From assembly GCA_964413755.1 (NCBI GenBank), contig CAYPTW010000111.1, forward strand, positions 1-7,237: a stretch of DNA of 7,237 bases, read 5' to 3'. Both the position numbers and the translations under genes were made by a program. The notes beneath the pieces were generated by a model. It saw only the letters and a list, made by a program, of their open reading frames with translations. It ran no database searches and was not told where the DNA came from. Positions 6,267 to 7,237 of this stretch are shown one piece after another; the first letter of the stretch is position 1; the number at the start of each line of letters is the position of its first letter. This stretch comes from XN24 sp964413755 (lineage in GTDB: Bacteria > Pseudomonadota > Gammaproteobacteria > Steroidobacterales > XN24).

Positions 6267-7048
6267 TCGACCTTGCCTGGTGGCAGCTCGGCATCGGCGC
6301 GGCGCTGGTCATCGCCCTGGCCGGCGTGACCTGGTACGGGCGCCTCGGGCTGAGTCGCGAGCTGCTGGTCGCGGCGACGCGCATGATGATCCAGCTCGCC
6401 CTGATCGGCCTGGTGCTGGAAGCGTTGTTCTCCGTGGCGGCTTTTCACTGGGTGGCCCTTATGGCCCTGGTGATGCTGCTGCTGGCGGGACGCGAGGTGA
6501 TGTCGCGCCAGAAACGCCGCATGACGGGCGGCTGGGCTTTCGCCATCGGCACCGGCTCGATGTTCATCTCCGCCTTCGCCGTGACCGTCTTCGCGCTGCT
6601 GGCAATCGTCGGCCCCGAGCCCTGGTACGCGCCGCAGTACGCCATCCCGCTGCTGGGCATGCTGTTGGGCAACACCATGACCGGCGTCGCCCTGGGCATG
6701 GACCGCCTTACCGACAGCGCCTGGCGCCAGCGCGCCGTGATCGAGGGCCGCCTCATGCTGGGCATGAGCTGGAGTGATGCGATCGCCGACCTGCGGCGCG
6801 ACGCCATGCGCAGCGGCATGATCCCGATCATCAACGGCATGGCGGCGGCCGGCGTGGTCAGCCTGCCGGGCATGATGACCGGCCAGATCCTGGCCGGCAG
6901 CCCGCCCGCCCTGGCGGTGAAATACCAGGTGCTGGTGTTCCTGATGATCGCCGTCGGTACCGGCTTCGGTACCGTCGCGGCGGTGATGGCGGCGAGCCGC
7001 AGGCTGTTCGATGAACGCCAGCGCCTGCGGCTCGACCGTATCTCCTGA
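6251..7048 (+). CDS. fetB: FetB-like ABC transporter permease (UPF0014 family)
   Basis: The 265-residue, strongly hydrophobic protein has the length of E. coli FetB/YbbM (about 259) and about seven predicted membrane segments. The hallmark blocks of the UPF0014 family are present: TRMMIQLALIGLVLEALF in the second helix, YAIPLLGMLLGNTMTGVALG in the middle, and SLPGMMTGQILAGSPPALAV followed by KYQVLVFLMIAVGTGFG near the end. The basic loops after the third helix (SRQKRRMTGG) and around the ALGMDRLT...RRDAMRSGM region fit cytosolic loops contacting the ATPase. With the upstream ATPase it should form an inner-membrane exporter, in E. coli linked to iron efflux and peroxide tolerance. Start ATG 6251 is supported by GAGGAG. 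It ends three bases before the stop codon of the opposing DUF4920 gene, leaving no room for a terminator of its own. Confidence 0.93.
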   Translation: MQQQLIDLAWWQLGIGAALVIALAGVTWYGRLGLSRELLVAATRMMIQLALIGLVLEALFSVAAFHWVALMALVMLLLAGREVMSRQKRRMTGGWAFAIGTGSMFISAFAVTVFALLAIVGPEPWYAPQYAIPLLGMLLGNTMTGVALGMDRLTDSAWRQRAVIEGRLMLGMSWSDAIADLRRDAMRSGMIPIINGMAAAGVVSLPGMMTGQILAGSPPALAVKYQVLVFLMIAVGTGFGTVAAVMAASRRLFDERQRLRLDRIS

Positions 7049-7051
7049 GCG

Positions 7052-7237
7052 TCAGCTGGTGGGGATGACCACCGAGGTGGCGACGATGGAGTATTCCTCG
7101 CGCGGGCCCTGCACCTTGGACGGATCCTCGCCCGCATCCTGCGCGAAATGCTGCGCCTGGGCTTCGGAGAGCGTCTTGCGGTTGAAGGTGCCGACGATGG
7201 TCACGTCCTTGCCGCCGGAGTCGGTGGGGACGAAGAA
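7052..7237 (-). CDS. C-terminal end of a DUF4920 domain protein (partial)
   Basis: The last 61 residues read in from the right edge and stop at TGA (7054-7052). They start FFVPTDSGGKDVTIVGTFNR, continue KTLSEAQAQHFAQDAGEDPS and end with EEYSIVATSVVIPTS. This fits the C-terminal half of DUF4920, where a FFVP-(S/A)-G-K-V-I-G strand pair, a TLS...(R/Q)H(Y/F)A(E/Q)DAG helix and a final EY.I.AT.V.I strand are typical. Proteins of this type are usually exported or lipid-anchored and carry a conserved Cys-containing GCWM-like motif in the part that lies outside this window. Their function is unknown. The call depends on recalled family patterns over a short stretch. Confidence 0.65.
   Translation of the reverse strand, partial: FFVPTDSGGKDVTIVGTFNRKTLSEAQAQHFAQDAGEDPSKVQGPREEYSIVATSVVIPTS

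Noticed and set aside
7058..7073. GGTGG-GGATGA-CCACC hairpin as a terminator for the fetB-like gene
   Set aside because: The stem is only 5 bp, no T-run follows on either strand, and it lies inside the DUF4920 coding sequence.
1..7237. A defence, CRISPR, toxin-antitoxin or mobile element system
   Set aside because: No direct repeats, spacers, transposase, integrase, toxin or nuclease motif was found. Gene content is ordinary housekeeping and envelope functions with uniform composition.

Overview
This is a GC-rich, densely coding chromosomal segment that looks like a gammaproteobacterium. The protein families (LemA, DUF2207, DadA-type oxidoreductase, FetAB, DUF4920) and the codon use fit a Chromatiales/Xanthomonadales-like lineage, but the sequence alone does not fix the genus. 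I see no tRNA, rRNA, CRISPR array, insertion sequence, phage gene or attachment site. There are nine coding regions. Two of them are cut by the window edges. No gap between genes exceeds 100 bases.

Left block (1-2477, + strand): the C-terminal end of a probable NatB-type ABC-2 permease, a LemA-family membrane-anchored protein, and a DUF2207 membrane protein with a signal peptide and a C-terminal poly-glycine tail ending in Trp. The last two genes are one base apart and form an envelope-associated pair of unknown biochemical role. A small zincin-type metalloprotease gene (- strand) runs tail to tail against this block with no base between the two stop codons. A perfect 7-bp inverted repeat is centred on those stops.

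Middle block (2829-5520): divergent from the protease gene is the most unusual gene here. It encodes an intact CheY-like receiver domain, then a charged helical linker, one transmembrane helix, a short coiled coil and a C-terminal domain predicted to be periplasmic, so it would be a membrane-anchored response regulator. It converges with a DadA-like FAD-dependent D-amino acid dehydrogenase on the - strand, whose -10-like box sits so close to its ATG that the mRNA may be leaderless.

Right block (5521-7237): a two-gene operon encodes a FetA-like ABC ATPase and a FetB (UPF0014) permease overlapping by 16 bases, a probable metal (iron) exporter. It converges, with 3 bases between stop codons, on the C-terminal end of a DUF4920 protein on the - strand.

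No complete new defence or mobile system is visible. The points most worth following are the transmembrane response regulator, the palindromic back-to-back stop junction, the almost gapless convergent gene ends, and a FetA-like ATPase lacking the Q-loop glutamine.
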